64,000 bases of DNA from the NCBI RefSeq assembly GCF_013912375.1, contig NZ_JACETV010000002.1, positions 124,001 to 188,000 on the forward strand, read 5' to 3'. The notes under the pieces were generated by a model that did not search any database, was not told the origin of the DNA, and worked only from the letters and a program-made list of their open reading frames with translations. The position numbers and the translations under genes are program-made. Numbering within the stretch: position 1 is the first letter of the stretch; every line of letters starts with the position of its first letter. This stretch comes from Emticicia sp. BO119. Its GTDB lineage: Bacteria; Bacteroidota; Bacteroidia; Cytophagales; Spirosomataceae. This document shows positions 27,714 to 36,822 of the stretch, piece after piece.

Positions 27714-27745
27714 TTGCATGAAGCTGTAAGAATTGGCTACATTTG
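27714..27745 (+). promoter_or_regulatory. Bacteroidota-type promoter for the GH39 gene
   Basis: TTG at 27714-27716 and TACATTTG at 27738-27745, 21 bases apart, fit the -33 and -7 elements; the ATG is 26 bases further on. This suggests that the glycosidase is transcribed on its own. Confidence 0.6.
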
Positions 27746-27771
27746 TATCATTCTATTCAAACCACCTTTCC

Positions 27772-29460
27772 ATGAAAAAAATCATTCTTTCAGGCTTCTT
27801 TGTGCTTATTAGTTTTATAGGGTTTTCTCAGAGTACTTCTTCCGAAAAAACTTCAATTCAGGTTGATTTTAATAAGAAAATAGGAGATATGACCACCATG
27901 TGGGCATGGTTCGGGGCTGATGAACCTAATTATGCCTATATGCGAGATGGTAAAAAATTACTGTCAGAATTATCGGCGATGAGCCCGGTGCCAGTCTATT
28001 TTAGAGCGCATAATTTACTGACATCAGGGCATGATACCCTAACACTTAAATGGGGTTCAACCAATGTATATACCGAAGATGCCAACGGAAATCCAATCTA
28101 TGATTGGACTATTGTTGATAAAATATTTGATACGTATCTGGAAAGAGGCATCAAGCCATTGGCGCAATTCAGTTTCATGCCTCAGGCACTTTCTCCTAAA
28201 CCGATGCCGTATGAGCATTACTGGAAACCCGGCATGCCTTATAATGATATTTATACAGGCTGGGCCTACCCGCCAAAAGACTATAAAAAATGGGCAGAGT
28301 TAGTCTATCAATGGGTAAAACACTCAGTAGGGAGATACGGAAAAAAAGAAGTTGAAAGCTGGTATTGGGAGTTATGGAATGAGCCAAATATTGGTTATTG
28401 GAAAGGCACAGTAGATGAATATTGCAAGCTATACGATTATACAGCTGATGCCGCCAAAAGAGCTTTGCCTACCATTAAAATGGGTGGTCCGGAAACCACA
28501 GGCCCAAGCTGGAATAAAGCAGCAGATTTCCTGCAAACCTTTCTGAAACACTGTATTTCTGGTAAAAATTATGTAACCGGAAAAGTAGGCTCTCCACTTG
28601 ATTTCATTTCATTTCATGCCAAAGGCGCACCTAAAATTGTGGATGGACATGTGCAGATGAATATGGGTACACAGCTAAGAGACATTTCAGAAGGATTTAG
28701 AATTGTAGCCTCGTTTCCTACCCTTAAACACTTACCTATCATTATCGGAGAGTCAGACCCTGAAGGTTGTGCGGCCTGTGGTATGAAAACAAATCCACAG
28801 AATGCTTATCGTAATGGTACGATGTATTCGAGCTATACGGCTGCTTCTTTTGCTCGTAAATATGCTTTGGCAGACCATTATGGCGTTAATCTGAAAGCAG
28901 CAGTAAGCTGGTCGTTTGAGTTCGAAAATCAACCTTACTTTTATGGATTCAGAGATTTAGCTACTAATGGTATAGATAAACCTGTACTCAATGTATTCAG
29001 AATGTTTGGGCAGATGTCGGGCAAACGAGTAGAGGTAAAGGGCAATATGAAATATGATTTCAAGATGGTGAGAGATTCAAGTGTGAGAGGGAAAAATGCA
29101 GATATCAATGCCCTCGCCAGTAAAGATATAAATACTGCTGCTATGATGCTCTGGCATTACCATGACGATGATGTAACCGCAGAAGATGCCTTGATTGAAA
29201 TAGATTTGAAAGGATTACCTGCCGGAAAAATCCAGTTTTATCATTATCGGATAGATGATGAGAACAGCAATGCCTACGAAGTCTGGAAGAAAATGGGTTC
29301 ACCTGAAAACCCGACCAAAGAACAAATAGCTATCTTAGAAAAAGCAGGACAATTGACATTATTAAGTTCACCAAGTTATGTAAAAACAAACAATGGTAGT
29401 TTAAAAGTAAATCTTAAACTACCAAGGCAAGGGGTTTCTTTATTGAAATTTGACTGGTAA
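27772..29460 (+). CDS. Exported GH39-like glycosidase (beta-xylosidase candidate)
   Basis: This protein of 562 residues begins at ATG 27772 with a signal peptide ending in GFSQS. The clan-A barrel features are clear: acid/base Glu204 in ELWNEPN, and a likely nucleophile Glu327 in IIIGESDPEG. The N-terminal FGADEPNYAYM and PVYFRAHNLL segments resemble GH39 xylosidases. GH39 enzymes cleave beta-xylosides or related glycosides. With the esterases nearby it suits attack on xylan or arabinoxylan fragments in the periplasm. GH39-like enzymes with other specificities exist, so the substrate is inferred. Confidence 0.8.
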   Translation: MKKIILSGFFVLISFIGFSQSTSSEKTSIQVDFNKKIGDMTTMWAWFGADEPNYAYMRDGKKLLSELSAMSPVPVYFRAHNLLTSGHDTLTLKWGSTNVYTEDANGNPIYDWTIVDKIFDTYLERGIKPLAQFSFMPQALSPKPMPYEHYWKPGMPYNDIYTGWAYPPKDYKKWAELVYQWVKHSVGRYGKKEVESWYWELWNEPNIGYWKGTVDEYCKLYDYTADAAKRALPTIKMGGPETTGPSWNKAADFLQTFLKHCISGKNYVTGKVGSPLDFISFHAKGAPKIVDGHVQMNMGTQLRDISEGFRIVASFPTLKHLPIIIGESDPEGCAACGMKTNPQNAYRNGTMYSSYTAASFARKYALADHYGVNLKAAVSWSFEFENQPYFYGFRDLATNGIDKPVLNVFRMFGQMSGKRVEVKGNMKYDFKMVRDSSVRGKNADINALASKDINTAAMMLWHYHDDDVTAEDALIEIDLKGLPAGKIQFYHYRIDDENSNAYEVWKKMGSPENPTKEQIAILEKAGQLTLLSSPSYVKTNNGSLKVNLKLPRQGVSLLKFDW

Positions 29461-29485
29461 TAAACCTATATTAATTTAGCAATTA

Positions 29486-31339
29486 CTAACGATTAATAGA
29501 CAATTTCCGGACAAAACTATTGCCATTCTCTTCCTGTAGAATCACAAAGTAATTGCCAGACGAGAAACGATTGAGATCAATGGTATGGCTAAAACTTTTG
29601 GTGACAGATTGATTTAATAATCGACCTGTTACATCAATTAATTGATAACTAAAAGCTTTGGTCGATTTTATAAATGCTTTATCAGAAGCCGGGTTAGGGT
29701 ATATTTGTATATGTGCAGAAGCTTCCTCATTTGCTAAAATTATAGGTATAAAATTAGCTGAAATGACACTTTCACAATTTTTTTCAAATACTTTTACCTG
29801 ATAGTTACCTACTTCTGTAAACTTTATTTTCTGTGATGTGAAGGGTAGTTCGGTGCCATTCAGGTACCACTTGTTGCCTACCAAGGCACTTGAAATTAAA
29901 CTGTCATTAGACTGTTTAATTTCTGGTTGTGGAATGATAATCTGGGATAAAGTTATAGCAGATGAAGTGGCTTCACATTGCTTCTGAGTAATACTTAAAC
30001 TATACCTTCCGGCTTGCGAGGCGGTGTATGAATAGGTAGTTGCAGAGGGTATAGCTATATCGTTTCTTTTCCATTGGAAACCAATGTCTGTCAATAGATT
30101 CGTATATTCCAGTGAGGCGTTGCCAATGGTAGACGAAATCACTCTGGTACCAATATTACACGTGACAGTTGTGTCACCGGTAATGTGAATGGTTGATTTA
30201 CAAGGAGTAACGGGAGGGGCAAGTTTAAAAAGAATGTAATCGGGGGCAGTAGTAAAACTTATGCCATTCTTGACTGCTGTTGCGTATAAACCAAAATCAG
30301 AAGCACCATGTATATCCTGAATAATGTAATTATCGCTGTTAAAACTTTTAGCCCAGACTTGTTCATTGGCAAATGTCAGCTTTATAATGGTGTTATTTTT
30401 TATTACAAATATTTTGCTGTCGCCTGTGGTTGCAATTTTAGCAGAACCATAATTCGTATTCTTCCATTGTAAATCTCCTGCCACATTGTATTTATACACA
30501 CCTGTATCTGTACTAAATACACAGCCATTATCAGAAGTCCTTTCAAAATCTACTATATATTCTCCTGCCAACGGTCTTGTCCAGTTAATGTTTCCTGTTG
30601 AGGTATTTAATTGAATAATATTACGGATATTTAACAGACTGTTGGTAGAGAGTAGATAAATAATTGAAGCGCCACCCGTTATAAGTTGATACCCCCCACT
30701 AATATCAGTATTTGCCCACATCAGTTGTCCGGTTGCTGAGTATTTTCTTACGCCATTACCTGTAGTAATAATTACCCCACCATCGCTACTTGTTTGTATA
30801 TCTCCAATATTATTTATAAAAGCTGTAATGTCAACAGACCACTCAATACTACCATCATTTTTTACTCTTGAAATCTGGAAGAGTGGGTTAAGACCCGAAG
30901 TTAACATATAAAAACCATTATCAAGCGTTGCACTTGCACTTAGTATAGTATAATCAAAAGTTTTTTGCCAACTCAAATTCAACCCGGCATCATATTTTCT
31001 GAGAGTTCTACTTAAAAAAAGATAGACAAGTACACCACCATCTTGTGAAGCATATTGTGACATAGTAGGGGCATTGCTTGACCCACCTTCCGCAAATATG
31101 AATTGATTTTTTACAAGCCCATCAGCATAAAATTTACTGATACTTGCTGAACCACTAATTGAGTTCTGTGCTTTTATTAGTGCAAATAAAGCATTAGGCC
31201 CCGGAAAAGCAGTAATACTTCCACCTCTATTGCCACCATTATAGGGCTCTACCCATTCTATGGCTGGTGCTTGTTCTTGCGCGTATGAAAAATAGCAGGA
31301 TAATAACAACAGAACAATGGAGAATCCTTTCTTAGTCAT
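29486..31339 (-). CDS. Secreted protein with PQQ/propeller-like repeats and a T9SS sorting tail
   Basis: The start at 31339 gives a signal peptide ending in FSYAQ; upstream ATGs would misplace it. The N-terminal 400 residues hold repeats of the type SATLDNGFYML, SSDGGVIITTGNGVRKYSATG and RTSDNGCVFSTDTGVYKYN, which suggest a beta-propeller. An Ig-like segment follows, with GRYSLSITQKQCEA and GNYQVKVFEKNCES. The last 80 residues match a type A T9SS sorting domain: IQIYPNPASDKAFI, LIDVTGRLLNQS and FSSGNYFVILQ, ending KLSINR. It should be exported by type IX secretion and anchored or released at the surface. Its function is unknown. It ends convergently with the GH39 gene. Confidence 0.82.
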   Translation of the reverse strand: MTKKGFSIVLLLLSCYFSYAQEQAPAIEWVEPYNGGNRGGSITAFPGPNALFALIKAQNSISGSASISKFYADGLVKNQFIFAEGGSSNAPTMSQYASQDGGVLVYLFLSRTLRKYDAGLNLSWQKTFDYTILSASATLDNGFYMLTSGLNPLFQISRVKNDGSIEWSVDITAFINNIGDIQTSSDGGVIITTGNGVRKYSATGQLMWANTDISGGYQLITGGASIIYLLSTNSLLNIRNIIQLNTSTGNINWTRPLAGEYIVDFERTSDNGCVFSTDTGVYKYNVAGDLQWKNTNYGSAKIATTGDSKIFVIKNNTIIKLTFANEQVWAKSFNSDNYIIQDIHGASDFGLYATAVKNGISFTTAPDYILFKLAPPVTPCKSTIHITGDTTVTCNIGTRVISSTIGNASLEYTNLLTDIGFQWKRNDIAIPSATTYSYTASQAGRYSLSITQKQCEATSSAITLSQIIIPQPEIKQSNDSLISSALVGNKWYLNGTELPFTSQKIKFTEVGNYQVKVFEKNCESVISANFIPIILANEEASAHIQIYPNPASDKAFIKSTKAFSYQLIDVTGRLLNQSVTKSFSHTIDLNRFSSGNYFVILQEENGNSFVRKLSINR

Positions 31340-31446
31340 GAGTTTATGTAGCATTAAAATTATTTCGAAAAGTAACCAATAATTATTCATAAAACAATGA
31401 TTTATGCCAAACTTAAAAGATGTCTTGTCGTTCTTCTTTTTTTAAT

Positions 31447-31466
31447 GAATATCCATATGGATATTC
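31447..31466. promoter_or_regulatory. Perfect 20-bp palindrome between divergent genes
   Basis: GAATATCCAT-ATGGATATTC is a perfect inverted repeat with no spacer, 107 bases upstream of the T9SS protein start and 42 before the ankyrin gene. It looks like an operator for a dimeric regulator, but no candidate regulator is adjacent. Confidence 0.45.
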
Positions 31467-31508
31467 CGAAAAATTGCATAACATTTGTTATTAATACAGA
31501 AGAAACCA

Positions 31509-32153
31509 ATGGAATGGCAAATAAGAGAACTCATTAATAAAAAGGACCTACAAGGCCTTAGAAATATCTTGTCTCAAAACCCGGCACTTGCCAATGAAGG
31601 GTTACCCTACGATGCATCAAATACAGCCAAAGCACACCCACTTCACCGGATTTGTGATGGTGTATTTAGTGGAAAGTACAGTGATGCTGACGGGGTTGAA
31701 ATGGCAAAAATATTTCTTGAATATGGGGCAAATATTAATGGTGGTGAGATGGTAGTGAAAAAAGATTCTCCGTTGGTTGCCGCCGCAAGTCTTCATGCCG
31801 ACCAGCTGGCAATTTTTTATATTGATCAAGGTGCAGATATTCATCATCCGGGATGCCATGGGGGTACAGCTTTGCATTGGGCAGCCTGGTGTGGCAGACC
31901 TAAGGTTGTGAAAAGGCTTTTAGAGGAACAACTGGATATTAATAAACTATGTATTGATTTTAAATCAACACCACTGTTCTGGGCTGTACATGGTTTAAAA
32001 TCAACTGATAGCAAGGATTTAAGCGGGTATCTCGAATGTGTAAGAATTTTGGTTGCAGCAGGTAGTGATAAAAGTATCCCGAATGCCGATGGAAACACGG
32101 TATTTGATTTGATAGGAAGCCGGAATCCGGAGTTAAAAATACTATTAGCTTGA
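31509..32153 (+). CDS. Ankyrin-repeat protein
   Basis: This is a 214-residue protein from ATG 31509; the TTG-started extension is not needed. At least three ankyrin units are visible: one at SPLVAAASLHADQLAIFYID, one at TALHWAAWCGRPKVVKRLLE, and one at TPLFWAVHGLKS extending to VRILVAAGSDKS. No signal peptide is seen, so it is likely cytoplasmic and a protein-binding module. Partners are unknown. The next gene is convergent. Confidence 0.85.
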   Translation: MEWQIRELINKKDLQGLRNILSQNPALANEGLPYDASNTAKAHPLHRICDGVFSGKYSDADGVEMAKIFLEYGANINGGEMVVKKDSPLVAAASLHADQLAIFYIDQGADIHHPGCHGGTALHWAAWCGRPKVVKRLLEEQLDINKLCIDFKSTPLFWAVHGLKSTDSKDLSGYLECVRILVAAGSDKSIPNADGNTVFDLIGSRNPELKILLA

Positions 32154-32187
32154 GTTGTCTGATCATTTAATAGCAAGTTTAATTGGA

Positions 32188-32697
32188 TTATAGATTCCCA
32201 AACACATTATAAAAATAATAATCGAAAGTGGTTTTATTTTCGAACCAGAACGCCCGTTGATTTTTAGTAACTAAGTTTATAAAACAGACACTTCCGTTTT
32301 CAAAAAGGTAAGTTCTGTACCCTTCCTTGTCTGAGTAGTTAGTATCAATATGGTATTTGTTTTTTAGAATCTTATTGAGTTTTGATGGTCTTATGCCGAA
32401 AGAAGCGTATGCCTGATTGCTGTTATACAATACTACGGAATCATAAAAATTTTCTCCTTTGATAAAACTTTTATAATCTTCAACATTATCAAAAAGATGT
32501 GCATACTTATGAGGTGTTGCCTCATGTAAAACTTTTCCGTCTGATAAAGCATAGGCAAGATTATGCATGCTATCCAATATTCGGATACTGCGGCTGTTGA
32601 GGTCATTTGATATTAAAGTATTTTTTTCCTGAAAGGTTAGTTTTGTTAATTGAATGATTTTGCTGTCGGGAGTTCTAAACATAAAAATATTGGTCAT
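32188..32697 (-). CDS. Hypothetical protein, function unknown
   Basis: This is a soluble-looking protein of 169 residues with no signal peptide, no membrane segment and no motif that I recognise. It contains RSIRILDSMHNLAYALSDGK and YASFGIRPSKLNKILKNKY, and ends in an aromatic-rich tail (FDYYFYNVFGNL). It converges with the ankyrin gene at a 34-base gap. It is A+T-rich, like the accessory region that follows. The coding call rests on length and plausible amino-acid content. Confidence 0.55.
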   Translation of the reverse strand: MTNIFMFRTPDSKIIQLTKLTFQEKNTLISNDLNSRSIRILDSMHNLAYALSDGKVLHEATPHKYAHLFDNVEDYKSFIKGENFYDSVVLYNSNQAYASFGIRPSKLNKILKNKYHIDTNYSDKEGYRTYLFENGSVCFINLVTKNQRAFWFENKTTFDYYFYNVFGNL

Positions 32698-33070
32698 ATT
32701 AACTTAGTAATATTAAATATTGGGACTATTAAGTTTTTAACATCGTGATTTTAGGAAGTTATACTAACTCTTAAAATTGAGAAACATTCAAGGCTTTCTT
32801 GCAAATTACAATACATATTTGCTGATAGTATGGCATGAACCACGCATAATACTTTATTTAGTATTGTAAATAAACTACAATTTATGATTTACTACCTGAT
32901 TTGAAGAGTCTGGCATGAAAACCGATAGTAAAATGTTAAAAATGGAAAGCAACAATTTGAGAGCTATTTAATTCAGGAACTCAGGAGCGGCCCGGATGGT
33001 ATATTCCGCTTTTTTTTATATCTTATAGACGAATATCAGTCTATACAGACATACAAATATAATAATTTCA

Positions 33071-33270
33071 TTGGATACGCGCAGGAAAAAAAGGAAGTTA
33101 TCTTGTAATAATAGGTATAGGTCATAATAAAAAAAGTACATCTGTTCTTCCTGGAATTAGTGTTAGAGAAAAGGATTGGGATAGAAAAACAGGTAAATAA
33201 ATAAGGTTGGCAAGTGTTAAGTTTGTAATCAGAGTAGAACATAATCAAAACACCGATCAGCCCTATTCAG
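33071..33270 (+). pseudogene. Remnant of a tyrosine recombinase (integrase) N-terminal domain
   Basis: Joining two frames gives LDTRRKK, a frameshift, then GSYLVIIGIGHNKKSTSVLP and GISVREKDWDRKTGK, a stop, then IRLASVKF. This matches the arm-type DNA-binding domain at the start of Bacteroidota phage/transposon integrases (pattern LDTRRKK...G-x-Y-P-V...K.S...G-I-x-V...W-D). A frameshift, an in-frame stop and loss of the core-binding and catalytic parts show that it is dead. The gap from 32698 to 33708 otherwise shows no gene that I can support. Confidence 0.65.
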
Positions 33271-33708
33271 AATAACGGAAAAAATGATTAACTAAGAACT
33301 GATTTCTGATCCAAGTTCAGGATAGCGAGGGTCTAAATATAAAGTAAGTCTATGGTGAATTGTGTGAGTAATTTTCAAACGTTTAAAGACAGGCCGCATT
33401 GGCGGTCGGATGTAAATGGAGAGAATTACCTATGAGAGATTTGGTCAGGCAATGTAAGATCAGTTGGCTGACAATGTTTTATTATCAGAAGTTGTCTAAA
33501 GTTAATATAGGAATAAATGTGAATAATGAGTTTAGAGTAGATAAAAGTATAAAGCCGTAGCTACAGAACCACAGATATGATTGCTTGTATTAGTAGTATT
33601 TTATAGCAAGGTTCTCTACAATAACAGATTGATTAATTCATACTAATATTAACAAAGAGCTTTTGTTATTAATATTAACAGGGTATAAAGAGCCTTAAAA
33701 GAACCAGA

Positions 33709-34341
33709 TTAAATACCATTTTGATTAGCAAAATATATAAGTTCAGCAACACTATTAATTCCGAGTTTGTAATGAATATTTTTGCGATGTGTTTTAATAG
33801 TAAAAACGCTTAAATTGAGTCTACGGGCAATTTCTTCATTTCGCAAACCTTGTTTTAGTAAGCGTATTAGTTCAACTTCCCGAAATGTCAGGTTCAGTTT
33901 TCTTGCAAAATCATCGTTGTAAGGTAAGCTATTTGATGACCTGTCACTAACTTTATTGTCAAAGAAATTTCTACCATTTGAAACCTCCCGTATTCCTTCA
34001 ATTATTTCTTCTTTCGTTGAGTCTTTTAACAAATAACCATGAAAACCAAATTTCTGAACTTCCTCCATTATTTTGGGTTGATTATACATCGTAAGGATAA
34101 TAATTTTTACAGGCCATTGTTTCAATATCCGTGCACCAATTTCAATACCATTTTCACCATGAAGATTAATGTCAAGCAGAATAAGATCAGGCGTTAGTGT
34201 CTGAATAGCATTATCAATATTTTTAGCCATAAAAACCTGTCCGCATACCTCAAAATCAGGTAATTCATAAAGTATAGTTTTTACACCTTCAACGAAGAGA
34301 TGGTGGTCGTCAATAATTAAAACTTTTATAGGGTTTGGCAT
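33709..34341 (-). CDS. NarL/FixJ-type response regulator
   Basis: This is a two-component regulator of 210 residues. The receiver domain has acidic residues Asp11 and Asp12, the phospho-acceptor Asp57 in DLILLDINLHGENG, and the Lys loop in LLKDSTKEE. The C-terminal LuxR helix-turn-helix reads LTFREVELIRLLKQG, then NEEIARRLNLSVFTIKTHRKN. It lies downstream of the histidine kinase on the same strand with a 127-base gap, so the two form a pair. Targets are unknown; the adhesin-like genes nearby are plausible. Confidence 0.92.
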   Translation of the reverse strand: MPNPIKVLIIDDHHLFVEGVKTILYELPDFEVCGQVFMAKNIDNAIQTLTPDLILLDINLHGENGIEIGARILKQWPVKIIILTMYNQPKIMEEVQKFGFHGYLLKDSTKEEIIEGIREVSNGRNFFDNKVSDRSSNSLPYNDDFARKLNLTFREVELIRLLKQGLRNEEIARRLNLSVFTIKTHRKNIHYKLGINSVAELIYFANQNGI

Positions 34342-34355
34342 TGGTTGTGTATGTT

Positions 34356-34391
34356 AGGAAACTCAGGTTATTAACCTATTTACTGTTTCCT
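34356..34391. promoter_or_regulatory. Nested inverted repeat between kinase and response-regulator genes
   Basis: An inner palindrome AGGTTA-T-TAACCT (34365-34377) is flanked by outer arms AGGAAAC (34356-34362) and GTTTCCT (34385-34391). It lies just upstream of the response-regulator start and could be an operator or a partial terminator; there is no T tract. Confidence 0.4.
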
Positions 34392-34468
34392 GATTTATAA
34401 TTAAGTAATTCATAATATATCGAGACCTTAAGGTAATATTTTTTACACTTCTCTCGATTGCATTAATA

Positions 34469-36319
34469 TTATTTTTTTTCTTCGGCACCTATTTTAATTT
34501 CTAAAATATAGGTGCTACCATTTTGACCTGTGTCAATAGTAAGAGTAGCTCCGATATACTTTGCTCTAAGGCTGACATTTTTAAGTCCAATCCCTTCGTT
34601 TTTTTCGATCCGGTCTTTAAATCCAATGCCATTGTCTTCAACCAGAATACTTAAATGTGTTTGAAAGTAAAGTAATTGTACTGATGCCCTGCTTGCCATA
34701 GCATGTTTATGAATATTGCTTATCAATTCAGAGGTAATCCGGTAAAGGTTAATCTCAACTTCATCAGGGAGCCTTCTTTCAATCCCAAAACTTATAAACT
34801 CAAATTTCAGATTTTTGCCGGAGGCATTGTTTACCAGATATTCAAGAGAGTTTTTAAGCCCAATTTTCTCAAACCCGGGGGGCATAAGATTGTGTGCAAT
34901 CCGGCGAATATCATTAGAAGCCTTTGCAACCATGCTTTTCAGGGTATCTATTTTACTATAAGTACTATTATCAGTTTTATCTTTATGAATTAGGTTAATC
35001 TGAGTATTAATAGTTGCCAGAGTGCCTCCTAAATCATCGTGTAAATCCTGCGCAATTCTTTCCCGCTCAATTTCCTGTACATTCAGTAGTTTCTGTTGAG
35101 TCATATTTAATTCTTCAGTCAGCGTTTTTCTTTCCTGAATAATATCATTCAGAATAGCAATACCTAATACAATAAATTCAAAAACGGGTGCTATATAAAG
35201 AAAAAGATAAAAAGAGGAGTTATCAAGCGTTTCTTCGGGTATATCGGCAATTCCTGTAATTCTAAGAAAAAGCAGGATATTGGTTGCCTGCACAGGTAAG
35301 ATAGAAAACAAATAAATGAAAGAATTCCGCCTTTTCATGATTATTCCTTCTATTACAATCATAAGCAAAACCAGTTGAACCCATGAACTTGCATAAGCGT
35401 TGGTTTCAGCAATTGTGTGATTGAAAGGGAAAAACGAAATATAAAACAGGAACAAAAAAAGAACCCCAAGATAAGCCCTGTATAATATAGTCAGTCCTCT
35501 GAGTTTTGATCGATGCTCTGGCAGAATAAAGTGTAAAGCAAAGAATATACTCATGATACGGATGAGAAGACTTGATATAGCATACCATCTTGATGTGCTG
35601 AGAAAGTTGGGTGCGTAGTGCGCCATATAACCTTCTATATTGAGTGCATACCCGATATTGCCGAGTATATAAATAAAATAATAAAGAATTATCCATTGGG
35701 GATAAGCCATGAGAAAGAAAAGACTAATGAGGGCAATTACAGCCAGCACAGAAACAGCTGAAAAAAATATCGTATCGAACTCAATATACTGACGTTGAAA
35801 TTCTCTTTGGGTGAATAGCGTGAGGGGGCAGTACAAATATCCATTGGTTTCTCTGACGCTTATGAGAATCTTGTACTGCGTATGGGGACTAAGCGTTATT
35901 GGAAAAGCAAAATATCTGGAGTCAATGTCTCTTTCACTTAAGGAGGTTTGCCAGTTAATTCCTTCTCTTTTTCTGATTAAAGAATCGCCTGCATAAATAT
36001 AATAATCAAACGAATCAAGGTACACAATATCCATATCAACAACTATATCTTTTGCCACGTTGGAGTTATTGCGGCAGTTGAGCATAATCCAGTTTCTCTG
36101 TCCATTGGTGCCAAAATTCAGGCTTTCCTGCTGGTATAATTTAAACCTACTAAAATCCAGTTGTGAATTACTTATTTTATTGGAAGTGTCTGTAAAGACA
36201 TATAAATAACCAACTAAAGGAGAACTTACAAAATCTTCGTTTATCTCAAAGATATTTTGTGCATTAGATTTAATATTTACTAAGACAAAAAAGCAAATAA
36301 CAGAGAGTAGTTTTTTCAT
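34469..36319 (-). CDS. 7TM (DISM-type) sensor histidine kinase
   Basis: This membrane kinase has 616 residues from the start at 36319, which gives a signal peptide ending in SNAQN. The order is an extracellular 7TMR-DISMED2-like beta domain (with NSQLDFSRFKLYQQ), seven hydrophobic helices, a HisKA_3 dimerisation segment with the phospho-acceptor His in IAQDLHDDLGG, and a HATPase domain with a final DNGIGFKD. HisKA_3 kinases pair with LuxR-type regulators, which fits the gene just downstream. DISM extracellular domains are thought to bind carbohydrates or other small ligands. The promoter on this strand has TAGTTTTG at 36346-36353. Confidence 0.9.
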   Translation of the reverse strand: MKKLLSVICFFVLVNIKSNAQNIFEINEDFVSSPLVGYLYVFTDTSNKISNSQLDFSRFKLYQQESLNFGTNGQRNWIMLNCRNNSNVAKDIVVDMDIVYLDSFDYYIYAGDSLIRKREGINWQTSLSERDIDSRYFAFPITLSPHTQYKILISVRETNGYLYCPLTLFTQREFQRQYIEFDTIFFSAVSVLAVIALISLFFLMAYPQWIILYYFIYILGNIGYALNIEGYMAHYAPNFLSTSRWYAISSLLIRIMSIFFALHFILPEHRSKLRGLTILYRAYLGVLFLFLFYISFFPFNHTIAETNAYASSWVQLVLLMIVIEGIIMKRRNSFIYLFSILPVQATNILLFLRITGIADIPEETLDNSSFYLFLYIAPVFEFIVLGIAILNDIIQERKTLTEELNMTQQKLLNVQEIERERIAQDLHDDLGGTLATINTQINLIHKDKTDNSTYSKIDTLKSMVAKASNDIRRIAHNLMPPGFEKIGLKNSLEYLVNNASGKNLKFEFISFGIERRLPDEVEINLYRITSELISNIHKHAMASRASVQLLYFQTHLSILVEDNGIGFKDRIEKNEGIGLKNVSLRAKYIGATLTIDTGQNGSTYILEIKIGAEEKK

Positions 36320-36374
36320 TAGATAATTTAGTCGGCACTGAATAGCAAAACTATCGTATTTAACTTTCATCTAA

Positions 36375-36424
36375 AATACCTCTTTTGGGGTATTGTAACT
36401 ATCTGCACATCGAGACTAATTTTG
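36375..36424. promoter_or_regulatory. Shared operator/promoter between kinase and LytTR genes, site 1
   Basis: AATACCT (36375-36381), 5 bases, then GGGGTATTGT (36387-36396) form an inverted repeat centred between two divergent genes. On the + strand the TTG inside it (36393-36395) lies 21 bases before TAATTTTG (36417-36424), a perfect TAnnTTTG -7 box for the LytTR gene. On the - strand TAGTTTTG lies 21 bases from the other edge. The same site recurs at 37648-37669. Confidence 0.6.
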
Positions 36425-36450
36425 AAACATAAAATAAACTTGCTTTTATC

Positions 36451-36744
36451 ATGAGCTTATCTAAGACAATTTCGCCCGATAATATTATTTATTTAGAGGC
36501 TGATGTAAACTACAGCATTTTTCATTTTGAGAATGGGAAAAAAAGGATTTCATCTTTTACACTTAAATATTATGAGAATAAAGAAGAAACCAACCATTTT
36601 TTAAGAATTCATCGCTCTTATCTGCTTAATCCACACTATATCATCAGCATTTATAAAAGAGGGCATAACTCATTTATTAAAATGGCCAATGGCAAAGAAA
36701 TAAAAGTTTCGAGGCGTAAGCGTGGCCTGATTGCTGATTTATGA
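36451..36744 (+). CDS. Stand-alone LytTR DNA-binding protein
   Basis: This protein of 97 residues is almost only a LytTR domain: NIIYLEADVNYSIFHFENGKK, then RIHRSYLLNPHYIISIYKRG, and ending MANGKEIKVSRRKRG. LytTR domains bind pairs of short repeats in DNA. Most are fused to receiver or membrane domains; this one has neither, so it must be controlled by its level or by a partner. It is divergent from the histidine kinase and shares a palindromic promoter with it, so autoregulation and control of the kinase are likely. Confidence 0.88.
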   Translation: MSLSKTISPDNIIYLEADVNYSIFHFENGKKRISSFTLKYYENKEETNHFLRIHRSYLLNPHYIISIYKRGHNSFIKMANGKEIKVSRRKRGLIADL

Positions 36745-36822
36745 AATATGGAAATTAATAAAATATGTTCTGAAACATTAAAAGCTATGGTTTTATATAG
36801 TCGGGTTGAATGGATTTACCAC

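Noticed and set aside
32698-33708. CRISPR array or small RNA in the 1-kb gap
   Set aside because: No regularly spaced repeats are seen, only the integrase relic; an RNA gene cannot be supported by eye.
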